Of a stretch of DNA of 7,935 nt, positions 1 to 5,801 are shown in pieces (position 1 is the stretch's first letter; each line of letters begins with the position of its first letter). Where the stretch lies: assembly GCA_002297815.1 (NCBI GenBank), contig DBKH01000095.1:13260-21194 (forward strand). Reading direction: 5' to 3'. The notes below the pieces were generated by a model that had not been told where the DNA came from, did not search any database, and worked only from the letters and a program-made list of their open reading frames with translations. Source of the DNA: Bacteroidales bacterium UBA755. GTDB lineage: Bacteria; Bacteroidota; Bacteroidia; Bacteroidales; UBA932. The translations under genes and the position numbers were made by a program.

Positions 1-20
1 TCGCTGAGCTTGTCGAAGCG
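1..20 (-). repeat. REP-like element at left window edge
   Basis: On the minus strand it reads CGCT, loop TCGACAAGCTC, AGCGA: one change from the common loop (G to A) with 4-bp complementary arms (CGCT/AGCG). It lies 8 bases beyond the stop codon of the DUF2807 gene, as other copies lie near gene ends. Sequence left of base 1 is unseen, so a paired copy could exist there. Confidence 0.72.
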
Positions 21-28
21 TACCAGCA

Positions 29-988
29 TTAATTAACCCTCTCCACCGAAGCAGTCCTGCCGATGGACTTTATCATAACACTCAGATCCTTAGGGGCTTT
101 ATATCTGATGTTTGACGCCCCTGTTGCGTCCTCAATCATGATTGAACGTGTAACATTTACGTTGCAATTTGCCGCTCCAGAGGTCTCTAGTATAGCATTC
201 TCTGCCTCAGCATTCATGGCTTTGACATTTGAGGCTCCAGAAGCATCGACTTCAAGATTTCTAATTGTTCCCTTAAGGTTGACCTCGCATGCTCCAGAAG
301 CGTCAAGCTCTACTTTCCCAAAATCTCCGTCAAGACTGGTCTTGGTCGCTCCACTGACATCAGCCTCTAACTTGTCAGCTTTGATCATGAAGTTGTTTGA
401 AGACGCTCCGGAAAGATCAAGTTCAACTTCATAATAACTACCATACATCTTACAATAGGATGCTCCACTAATCTCAGCATCTAACTTTCCTGCATTGACA
501 TTCAATGATTTAATGTTGCTGGCTCCACTCAAGTCCAATGATAGTTCACCTCTGCCCAGGTCAAATGTGTCATCGCATCTTAGGCTCGTTGCACCGGACA
601 TTTCCACTTTACGTAGTTCTGGCATTGCTATTTCAGCCTTGCATGTCCAATTATCCAACTGTCTCTGCAATTTTGCAGGTATTGGCTTGTTCCAACCAAT
701 CTTCAACTCACCGTTACGAACCCACACTAGGAGATATTCCTGAAGCACGCTCGGCAGTGTCACCTCCACCTTGTACGAATCTGACTTAACAAGGTTCACT
801 TCAACCACTCCGCTTAGGTCTAACCCAGTGAAATCTTTGCAGTTGAACTTACATTTGATGTAGTCCGTGTCAACCTTTGATGTCGCTGTCAGGTACAACG
901 ATTCTGCTGGGAACTCCGCTGTGGCGTTAAGTCCGTTCGCGATGAACATAAGGAGCGCTACTGCTCCAGTAATCATAAACTTTTTCAT
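29..988 (-). CDS. Secreted head-GIN domain (DUF2807) repeat protein
   Basis: Exported protein of unknown function, 319 aa. Residues 1-24 look like a signal peptide (MKKF, then a hydrophobic stretch ending near NATA). Residues 50-100 hold a DUF2807-type opening (GLDLSG, VEVNLVKSD, then NGELKIGW). From about residue 131 to 291 there are nine SGA/TGA-centred repeats spaced mostly 19-20 residues apart (131, 154, 174, 193, 212, 231, 250, 270, 289), which suggests a right-handed beta-helix or beta-solenoid. The family is annotated as a putative autotransporter-adhesin head domain, but no biochemical role is established and no autotransporter barrel is visible here. It is the last gene of the sigma/anti-sigma operon: its ATG overlaps the preceding stop by 4 bases (ATGA), which indicates translational coupling. 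It is therefore probably an output of that envelope-stress-type regulon. An in-frame ATG four codons later would shorten the signal peptide, so the first ATG is preferred. Confidence 0.87.
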   Translation of the reverse strand: MKKFMITGAVALLMFIANGLNATAEFPAESLYLTATSKVDTDYIKCKFNCKDFTGLDLSGVVEVNLVKSDSYKVEVTLPSVLQEYLLVWVRNGELKIGWNKPIPAKLQRQLDNWTCKAEIAMPELRKVEMSGATSLRCDDTFDLGRGELSLDLSGASNIKSLNVNAGKLDAEISGASYCKMYGSYYEVELDLSGASSNNFMIKADKLEADVSGATKTSLDGDFGKVELDASGACEVNLKGTIRNLEVDASGASNVKAMNAEAENAILETSGAANCNVNVTRSIMIEDATGASNIRYKAPKDLSVMIKSIGRTASVERVN

Positions 989-1497
989 AACTCTTTTATT
1001 TTGTTGATTTTATCTAGTCCGTCAAGTAATTCTCCATAATATTCTTTTAATATGATCGCCTTAGCAGCGTCATCAAGTTCATCCGGCAGTTGGTCAATCA
1101 TCGGTACCGTTTCCTCAGCGATGCTTCCCACCGTTCTTTCCCATCTGTCTTCTAAATCCCTTGAGAGTATCTCCCCGTACATCAAAGTAACTTTCTCTGA
1201 ATATGCCAGATACACCGCCACAGGATCATCAGCCACTCCGGCAAACCAATCAACTTTCTCAGAAGGACGGTTTATGAATATCACAGCAGCGGCAACAGCA
1301 GCCGCTATGGATGCGGCAGCACTGAATATCATTGCGAACCTCCTTCGTTTTCCACTAGTCTTCTGCACTTCGGTTTTATGGTCCGCTTCAAGCAGCGCAT
1401 CCAACTTTGCCTCGAACCTTGTCTCGTGCCCCAGAGGTAGCTCCTGATCGTCAAACGCCTCAGGATTCCCGCTGAGATATTCCTTAAGATCAATCAT
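985..1497 (-). CDS. Single-pass membrane protein, probable anti-sigma factor
   Basis: 170-aa protein. Residues 1-53 are hydrophilic and end in a basic stop (GKRRRF). A single strongly hydrophobic, Ala-rich segment spans about 54-76, and an acidic, helix-prone C-terminal domain follows (about 77-170). This predicts an N-in topology with a cytoplasmic N-terminus able to bind a sigma factor and a periplasmic sensor part. It has no cysteine, so it lacks the HxxxCxxC zinc motif of ZAS anti-sigma factors. The N-terminal PLGHETRFEAKL segment resembles small membrane proteins often found beside ECF sigma genes in Bacteroidetes. It lies between the sigma gene and the DUF2807 gene with 4-base ATGA overlaps at both ends, so the three are probably made in a coupled way. 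The anti-sigma role is inferred from topology and context rather than from a recognised domain; it could instead be an accessory membrane protein of the regulon. Confidence 0.68.
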   Translation of the reverse strand: MIDLKEYLSGNPEAFDDQELPLGHETRFEAKLDALLEADHKTEVQKTSGKRRRFAMIFSAAASIAAAVAAAVIFINRPSEKVDWFAGVADDPVAVYLAYSEKVTLMYGEILSRDLEDRWERTVGSIAEETVPMIDQLPDELDDAAKAIILKEYYGELLDGLDKINKIKEL

Positions 1498-1997
1498 ATT
1501 CTTGTCCTCTTTAATTGTTCAACCAATTTAGCCTTTGCCCTTGAAAACTGGGTCCTCAATGTTCCTTCACGTTCCCCTGTTATGCTGGCTATTTCCTCAT
1601 AGTCAAGGCCTTCCACCAACACTAAGTTTAGAATCAATCGGCATGATTCAGGCAGCCCGTCAATGGCCTTTCTCACATTGCTGACGCTCATTTGCGGAAC
1701 CTCTACCGTGGTGGTGTCATCGGCATATTCGGAAACTTCACCTGCATATTCATCAAGAAAGAGTTTTTCCCGTCTTTTCTTCCTCACCGCATCTATTGAC
1801 TTTCTGATGCATGTCCTGCTTAACCATGCTGCCACCTGAGCAGGATCACTGGGAACGATGTCCAAAGTGATGAATTTGAGGATTGTGTCCTGCATGATCT
1901 CTTCAGCCTCGCCGCTGTCGCGGACTATCCTCCAGCTGATGTTGTACAGCCGTCCAGCGTGCGCTTTATAGAATTTTATGGACTCTTCTCTTGTCAT
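1494..1997 (-). CDS. ECF-family RNA polymerase sigma factor
   Basis: 167-aa extracytoplasmic-function (sigma-70 group 4) sigma factor that directs RNA polymerase to a specific promoter set. Region 2 (about residues 10-76) contains LYNISWRIVRDSGEAEEIMQ and the basic segment IRKSIDAVRKKRREK used in -10 recognition. Region 4 (about 106-163) contains AIDGLPESCRLILNLVLVEG and the helix-turn-helix YEEIASITGEREGTLRTQFS for -35 recognition. Regions 1 and 3 are absent, as expected of the class. The length is normal and nothing is truncated. It is the first gene of a three-gene operon, and its stop overlaps the next start by 4 bases. An ECF-like promoter lies 24-51 bases upstream of the ATG, compatible with autoregulation. 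The start is the only ATG at the natural N-terminus of region 2. Its target promoters beyond this operon cannot be told from the window. Confidence 0.95.
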   Translation of the reverse strand: MTREESIKFYKAHAGRLYNISWRIVRDSGEAEEIMQDTILKFITLDIVPSDPAQVAAWLSRTCIRKSIDAVRKKRREKLFLDEYAGEVSEYADDTTTVEVPQMSVSNVRKAIDGLPESCRLILNLVLVEGLDYEEIASITGEREGTLRTQFSRAKAKLVEQLKRTRI

Positions 1998-2020
1998 CGT
2001 TTCTTTGTCGTTTCACAATA

Positions 2021-2048
2021 TAAACGAATATTTTCGTTGATTGTTACA
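2021..2048 (-). promoter_or_regulatory. Candidate ECF-type promoter of the sigma operon
   Basis: Read on the minus strand, TGTAAC (2043-2048) is followed by 16 bases and CGTTTA (2021-2026). This matches the general architecture of ECF promoters (AAC-containing -35, about 16-17 bases, CGT-containing -10). It implies a transcription start near 2014 and a leader of about 17 nt to the ATG at 1997. A perfect inverted repeat (AACGAA, 4 bases, TTCGTT; 2023-2038) overlaps the -10 and the spacer, and could be an operator or coincidence. Autoregulation by the encoded sigma factor is inference. Confidence 0.45.
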
Positions 2049-2072
2049 AGAACTTTGTAATATTTTGAAAAA

Positions 2073-2095
2073 GTCGCTTCGACAGGCTCAGCGAC
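2073..2095 (+). repeat. REP-like element, full copy (stem GTCGCT/AGCGAC)
   Basis: A 23-base element with perfect 6-base complementary arms, GTCGCT (2073-2078) and AGCGAC (2090-2095), around the 11-base loop TCGACAGGCTC (2079-2089). It is the cleanest copy of the dispersed family. It sits between the terminator-like hairpin and the ECF-like promoter in front of the sigma operon. Confidence 0.85.
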
Positions 2096-2106
2096 ATGAT
2101 ACAACG

Positions 2107-2191
2107 GAAAAGGCCCGGAGTCTCCCGACCGCGGGCCCTTTTCATTTCATTTGGCTTAAAAGATTCTTGTTTTGTGACGATAATCACTATC
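2107..2191 (-). ncRNA. Candidate small RNA or attenuated leader upstream of sigma operon
   Basis: A minus-strand promoter at 2198-2229 would start a transcript near 2191 that reaches the terminator-like hairpin about 50 nt later, giving an RNA of about 85 nt. Near its 5' end it can form a small hairpin (GTGA, 6 bases, TCAC), and it ends in the GC-rich terminator stem. No open reading frame of credible size is present. It could be an independent sRNA, or the leader of the sigma operon (ATG at 1997) with premature termination. I do not recognise a known RNA family. The call rests only on promoter plus terminator. Confidence 0.35.
2108..2142. terminator. Bidirectional intrinsic-terminator-like hairpin
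   Basis: AAAAGGCCCG (2108-2117) pairs with CGGGCCCTTTT (2132-2142), giving a 10-bp stem with one bulged C (2136) and a 14-base loop. The stem has a GC-rich core and A/T ends, so it reads as a terminator both ways. On the plus strand it continues TTTTCATTTCATTT, the better U-tract; on the minus strand the tail is TTTTCC. No coding gene ends here, since both neighbours point away. It may therefore end a short non-coding transcript or act as an attenuator. Confidence 0.7.
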
Positions 2192-2197
2192 CGACCG

Positions 2198-2229
2198 CAA
2201 AGTTACAGTCCCTTCATAATTGGCACAAT
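2198..2229 (-). promoter_or_regulatory. Bacteroidales vegetative-type promoter, minus strand
   Basis: On the minus strand, ATTG (2226-2229), a 20-base spacer and TAACTTTG (2198-2205) match the Bacteroides primary-sigma pattern (TTG-type -33 and TAnnTTTG -7, spacing 19-21). It points toward the terminator-like hairpin at 2108-2142 and the sigma operon. The -7 match is perfect. Confidence 0.55.
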
Positions 2230-2305
2230 ACCAAAAAATAGGTAAACACTTCCGCAAATCATCGCGAATCATGGGTATCAATCCCGAAAATCCATAATAT
2301 TTTCG

Positions 2306-2313
2306 TACTTTTG
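2306..2313 (+). promoter_or_regulatory. Probable -7 element for the DUF4491 gene
   Basis: TACTTTTG fits the Bacteroidales -7 consensus TAnnTTTG exactly and ends 22 bases before the ATG at 2336. No convincing TTTG/TTG -33 element occurs at the usual spacing, so promoter strength is uncertain. It would also serve the S9 peptidase gene if the two are co-transcribed. Confidence 0.42.
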
Positions 2314-2335
2314 TCTCCTTAAAATTTGAATTTAC

Positions 2336-2692
2336 ATGAACTTAAGCGGAGTAATCGTCGGTGCAGCAACATTCCTCATCATAGGAATATGCCATCCCAT
2401 CGTAATTAAAATGGAATATCATTGGGGCAAAGGTAGCTGGTGGCTGCTTCTGCTTGCGGGATTGGCCTTCACCGCTGCTTCCATATTCATGAATCATGAA
2501 GTCGTTTCCACCATTCTCGGTGCTGCTGCTTTTTCTTGCTTCTGGGGGATTCTAGAGGTCTTCGAACAGGAAAAACGCGTGCTGAAAGGTTGGTTCCCTG
2601 AGAATCCCGCCCGTCATGACTACTACGAGGCCATTCGTAAGGCTGGCCGCGGTGGTTCGACAGGCTCACCAACCGCTTCTTCTGGTCGCTGA
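2336..2692 (+). CDS. DUF4491 family small membrane protein with repeat-derived tail
   Basis: 118-aa inner-membrane protein of unknown function. It has three hydrophobic segments (about residues 4-22, 35-53 and 58-76), a HPIVIKMEYHWGKGSWW loop between the first two, and a conserved-looking end QEKRVLKGWFPENPARHDYY (79-97) typical of DUF4491 as I recall it. Family members usually stop soon after this motif. Here about 17 more residues follow (KAGRGGSTGSPTASSGR), and those from residue 105 on are encoded by two REP-like repeats. The TGA stop (2690-2692) itself lies in the second repeat. The tail is therefore probably an insertion-derived, low-complexity extension. A -7 promoter element lies just upstream. 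The peptidase gene starts 48 bases downstream with no obvious promoter between, so co-transcription is likely but a functional link is not established. Confidence 0.85.
   Translation: MNLSGVIVGAATFLIIGICHPIVIKMEYHWGKGSWWLLLLAGLAFTAASIFMNHEVVSTILGAAAFSCFWGILEVFEQEKRVLKGWFPENPARHDYYEAIRKAGRGGSTGSPTASSGR
2653..2671 (+). repeat. REP-like element variant (stem TGGT/ACCA)
   Basis: The conserved loop TCGACAGGCTC (2657-2667) is flanked by TGGT (2653-2656) and ACCA (2668-2671). The arms differ from the GTCGCT/AGCGAC form but remain complementary. The copy lies in the 3' end of the DUF4491 gene and encodes part of its Gly/Ser/Thr-rich tail. It is inverted relative to the next copy, 13 bases away. Confidence 0.8.
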
Positions 2693-2707
2693 GCCTGCCG
2701 AAGCGAC
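2685..2707 (-). repeat. REP-like element, inverted copy spanning the DUF4491 stop
   Basis: On the minus strand the arms are GTCGCT and AGCGAC, as in the copy at 2073-2095, around loop TCGGCAGGCTC (one A-to-G change). It forms a head-to-head pair with the copy at 2653-2671 and supplies the TGA stop codon of the DUF4491 gene. Confidence 0.82.
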
Positions 2708-2740
2708 TTGACATTAATGAAATAGTTATTATCAAATATC

Positions 2741-5680
2741 ATGAATTACAAACTACTGCCAGTATTGGCAATTGCTGCCGCCCTGTCGGGAATAACAGAG
2801 GCATCGGCTCAGAAGAAAGAAATGGATCATAGCGTCTATGATTCATGGCAGAGTGTGTCGGACATCCAGAAAAGCGATGACGGCAACGTGCTAGTGTGGT
2901 GCGTCAACCCTCAAGAAGGAGACGGAACCCTCTATGTCAGGAATATGACTCCTGAGAAAAAAGGCAAGGCTTCCTGCCGCGAGATAAGCATCCCACGCGG
3001 CTATCAAGCCTCGCTGGATCCAAAAGGAAAGTGGCTCTACCTGCGTATCAAACCTCAGTTCGCTACGACCCGTCAGGAAAAGATAGACAAGAAAAAGTCT
3101 GAGAAAATGACGAAGGACACTTTGGCTGTTGTCGATCTCTCTACCATGACAGTCAAGAAATACGGCCGTGTCGATTCTTACACAACCGGTTCTTTAGCAA
3201 AGCCTTACATTGCTTACAAATCCACATGGAAGCACTTTAAGGATTCGACCGACAAGAAAGGTACAGACAAGTCTGGCCTCATCATCCTGAACCCGGCCAC
3301 TGACAGGAAGGACACCCTCAAGTACATTGACGCCTATTCTTTCAATCAGGATGGGACAACACTTGTGATGACATCGAAGAAAGACAAAAAGGATTCCCTC
3401 TCGGTCTCAGCAGTGCTTATCGCCCATGCACCTGCTTGTCTGGACACTTTGGTCAAAGGTGCTGAATCTTATCGCCGCTTGACATTCAGTGATGCGGAGG
3501 ATCAGCTTGTGTTCCTTGGATCCAAGGACAAGAGCAAGAACCGCAACAAATGCCAGGCTCTGTACTTGACGACCATTCAGGCCGTCAAGACGGGTAAAAC
3601 GGTTCGACAGGCTCACCGACCGCTTATGGAGGTTGCTGATAGCTCTACTGTAATCAGCAAGGATGGTAAATGGGCATATTCAACGAAAGAAATCATCGCT
3701 GAAGGAACCAAGGTTGAAGGCACTCCGGGCTGGACTCTCAACGAGAACACCGAGCTTCAGTTCACCCCTGACGGCAAACGCCTCTTCCTCGGAATCGGAG
3801 CCATCCGTCCTCCGAAGGACACAACGATTGTGGACTTCGAGACCGCCCAGCTAGACATCTGGAACTGGGACGCAGTTCTTACTCCGCCTCAGCAGAGACT
3901 AAATGTCAACAAAAAACTTAAGAAGACATATTCAGCAACAATTGATCTCACCGAACCAGGGAAGATCGTGCCGTTGACAACATCATATTTCGATAACATC
4001 CGCTATATGAACGGAGGACTTTCGGAATGGGTGCTTATGGCTGACAATTCCAAATATGCCCGCACAGCGGTATGGGACTACAACAATCGCTACGACTTCT
4101 CCCTTGTGAACGTCAAGGACGGCTCAAGAAAAGTTGTGGCTGAAGGACTCAATGTGGGACGTTTCGACATGTCTCCGAGCGGGAAATACCTCGTCTGGTT
4201 CGACAGTGATGAGATGAACTGGTTCACCTACAACACCCAGACAGGTGAGAAGGTCAACCTTACCGCTCAGACAGGCGTTCCTTTCTACGATGAGGAGGAC
4301 GACCATCCGACAGCGGCTCCGGCCCACGAGTTCTCTCCGAAATGGCTTAAGGATGAGTCTGCTGTCTTTATTATTGACCGCTACGACATCTGGAAATTCT
4401 CTCCTGATGGAGTCACGGCAGTCAATCTCACTGGAAGTGTTGGTCGCCAGACCCACAACCGCTTCAAGATTTTTGACCCTAAGCCGGACACTAGAAAGCC
4501 TAACGAACGTCGTTGCGGACTTATTAAACCACTGGACCCAAAACAAACTATCTTCCTCAGTGTGTTCAACGAGGATAGTCAGGAATATGGCTATGGCAGC
4601 CTGAACCTCGCCAAGCCGACAAAGACTCTGAAATATTTCACTGACACGGTAAGTTTCAAATACATAGCTGGAACCTTGAACACCGACAGGCTTTTCTACC
4701 AAAAAGGTAACTTCCGTAACTGCTATGACCTTTATTATACTGATGACTTCTTCGCGAGCTCAACAAAGGTCTCTGCCATCAATCCTCAGATGGCCGACTA
4801 TCGTTGGGGCCGTGCAGAGCTCTTTCATTGGAAAGCCTACGATGGCACACCTCTGAAAGGATTGGTGTTCGTTCCGGATGGAGTCAAAGAGGGAGAGAAG
4901 CTTCCTGTTATGATCTACTTCTACGAGAAGAACGCCAACAACCTTTATTCATTCTGGACACCTGCCCCGTCACGCTCAATCGTGAATATCCCATTCTACA
5001 CTTCAAGGGGGTACATCGTGTTCGTACCGGACATCGTCTATAAAGTCGGTCATCCTGGCGAGAGTGCCTACAATTGCATCTGTGCCGGAGCCGAGGCTCT
5101 CTGCGAGAAGTATTCCATTGCAGACAAGAGCAAGATGGCAATCCAGGGCCAGAGTTGGGGAGGCTACCAGACTGCATGGCTCATAACACGTACGAATATG
5201 TTCGCAGCGGCAGGCTCAGGCGCACCGGTAGGCAACATGACATCAGCTTATGGCGGAATCCGCTGGGGATCTGGCATCACTCGTGCCGGTCAGTACGAGC
5301 ACGGACAAAGCCGAATAGGGAAGAGCATGTGGGAGCCTGGAGCGCTCGACCTCTACATTGAGAACTCTCCAGTGTTCCATGTCGATAAGGTTCAGACTCC
5401 GGTCCTTATCATGCACAATGACGCTGATGGAGCAGTTCCGTGGTACCAGGGAATCGAATTCTTCTCGGATCTCCGCAGACTTGACAAACCGGCCTGGCTT
5501 CTCCAGTACAACAAGGAGGCTCACAACCTAGTAGAGAGACGTAACTGCAAGGACCTTTCAGTCAGACTCCAGCAGTTCTTCGATCATTACTTGAAAGGCG
5601 CTCCTCTTCCTGCATGGATGAAGACTGGTGTTCCTTACGAGGATAAGGCTGAATATTCAGGTTTTGAAAATGCAGAATAG
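2741..5680 (+). CDS. Secreted S9 (prolyl oligopeptidase) family serine peptidase
   Basis: 979-aa peptidase expected in the periplasm or at the cell surface. Residues 1-23 form a signal peptide (MNYKLLPVLAIAAALSG, probable cleavage ASA|Q). Residues about 30-680 are a beta-propeller-type domain with repeated blade motifs (DPKGKWLYL, SKDGKWAYS, TPDGKRLFLG, SPSGKYLVW, FSPDG). Residues about 690-960 are the alpha/beta-hydrolase domain: the nucleophile is Ser805 in GQSWGGY, the acid is Asp896 in HNDADGAVP, and the base is His928 in EAHNLV. Order and spacing suit clan SC family S9. The family cleaves oligopeptides, often after proline, though this large Bacteroidetes branch could be a dipeptidyl- or acylaminoacyl-type enzyme; substrate specificity cannot be read. 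Oddity: residues 287-294 (TVRQAHRP) are encoded by an in-frame REP-like repeat within the propeller, and the frame stays open. It lies 48 bases after the DUF4491 gene. The stop is followed by a T-run and a long inverted repeat. Confidence 0.95.
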   Translation: MNYKLLPVLAIAAALSGITEASAQKKEMDHSVYDSWQSVSDIQKSDDGNVLVWCVNPQEGDGTLYVRNMTPEKKGKASCREISIPRGYQASLDPKGKWLYLRIKPQFATTRQEKIDKKKSEKMTKDTLAVVDLSTMTVKKYGRVDSYTTGSLAKPYIAYKSTWKHFKDSTDKKGTDKSGLIILNPATDRKDTLKYIDAYSFNQDGTTLVMTSKKDKKDSLSVSAVLIAHAPACLDTLVKGAESYRRLTFSDAEDQLVFLGSKDKSKNRNKCQALYLTTIQAVKTGKTVRQAHRPLMEVADSSTVISKDGKWAYSTKEIIAEGTKVEGTPGWTLNENTELQFTPDGKRLFLGIGAIRPPKDTTIVDFETAQLDIWNWDAVLTPPQQRLNVNKKLKKTYSATIDLTEPGKIVPLTTSYFDNIRYMNGGLSEWVLMADNSKYARTAVWDYNNRYDFSLVNVKDGSRKVVAEGLNVGRFDMSPSGKYLVWFDSDEMNWFTYNTQTGEKVNLTAQTGVPFYDEEDDHPTAAPAHEFSPKWLKDESAVFIIDRYDIWKFSPDGVTAVNLTGSVGRQTHNRFKIFDPKPDTRKPNERRCGLIKPLDPKQTIFLSVFNEDSQEYGYGSLNLAKPTKTLKYFTDTVSFKYIAGTLNTDRLFYQKGNFRNCYDLYYTDDFFASSTKVSAINPQMADYRWGRAELFHWKAYDGTPLKGLVFVPDGVKEGEKLPVMIYFYEKNANNLYSFWTPAPSRSIVNIPFYTSRGYIVFVPDIVYKVGHPGESAYNCICAGAEALCEKYSIADKSKMAIQGQSWGGYQTAWLITRTNMFAAAGSGAPVGNMTSAYGGIRWGSGITRAGQYEHGQSRIGKSMWEPGALDLYIENSPVFHVDKVQTPVLIMHNDADGAVPWYQGIEFFSDLRRLDKPAWLLQYNKEAHNLVERRNCKDLSVRLQQFFDHYLKGAPLPAWMKTGVPYEDKAEYSGFENAE
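3600..3618 (+). repeat. REP-like element inside the S9 peptidase gene (stem CGGT/ACCG)
   Basis: CGGT (3600-3603), the invariant loop TCGACAGGCTC (3604-3614) and ACCG (3615-3618). It is translated in frame as part of the propeller domain (TVRQAHRP). The reading frame through the repeat differs from that used in the DUF4491 tail, which argues that the match is at the DNA level and not a shared peptide motif. Confidence 0.8.
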
Positions 5681-5694
5681 CTTTTTTGTGAATA

Positions 5695-5718
5695 TCGCTT
5701 CGACAGGCTCAGCGACCA
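5695..5718 (+). repeat. REP-like element, left arm of 24-base inverted repeat
   Basis: TCGCT (5695-5699), loop TCGACAGGCTC (5700-5710) and AGCGA (5711-5715) form one copy. Bases 5695-5718 are also the perfect reverse complement of 5749-5772. It lies 14 bases after the stop codon of the S9 peptidase gene. Confidence 0.88.
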
Positions 5719-5733
5719 GCGTTTCCGGTCACA

Positions 5734-5748
5734 GAGCTCGTCGAAGCG
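5734..5748 (-). repeat. Degenerate REP-like copy between the inverted pair
   Basis: On the minus strand it reads CGCT followed by TCGACGAGCTC, two changes from the usual loop. The far arm is no longer complementary. It lies in the loop between the two perfect 24-base arms and looks like a decayed copy. A further fragment, ATCGAAGCGAT, follows at 5777-5787. Confidence 0.55.
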
Positions 5749-5772
5749 TGGTCGCTGAGCCTGTCGAAGCGA
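5749..5772 (-). repeat. REP-like element, right arm of 24-base inverted repeat
   Basis: On the minus strand the copy reads TCGCT, TCGACAGGCTC, AGCGA (5752-5772), with three further matching bases. It is the perfect inverted partner of 5695-5718. In RNA the two could form a 24-bp stem with a 30-base loop between the S9 peptidase and the HAD phosphatase genes. Confidence 0.88.
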
Positions 5773-5801
5773 ACCCATCGAAGCGATATAATACATATTC
5801 A

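Noticed and set aside
1052..1447. 131-codon frame antisense to the anti-sigma gene, and similar frame at 63-434 antisense to the head-GIN gene
   Set aside because: Low-complexity Ser/Ala-rich products are mirror images of the Ala-rich membrane segment and of the SGA repeats; no independent support.
2041..2241. 66-codon frame on the plus strand
   Set aside because: It runs through a REP-like repeat, a terminator hairpin and a minus-strand promoter, and its product resembles no family. Non-coding explanations fit better.
4124..4702. 192-codon open frame antisense to the peptidase gene
   Set aside because: It lies wholly within a well-supported gene and has no recognisable domain; long antisense frames arise from codon bias.
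1..5787. CRISPR array as explanation for the repeated 20-23 base units
   Set aside because: Copies are widely and irregularly spaced, occur in both orientations and inside genes, and have no spacer regularity or cas genes nearby.
5628..5801. In-frame N-terminal extension of the HAD phosphatase
   Set aside because: It overlaps the end of the peptidase gene and runs through the REP-like repeats, encoding no HAD sequence. The ATG at 5802 places motif I at the normal position.
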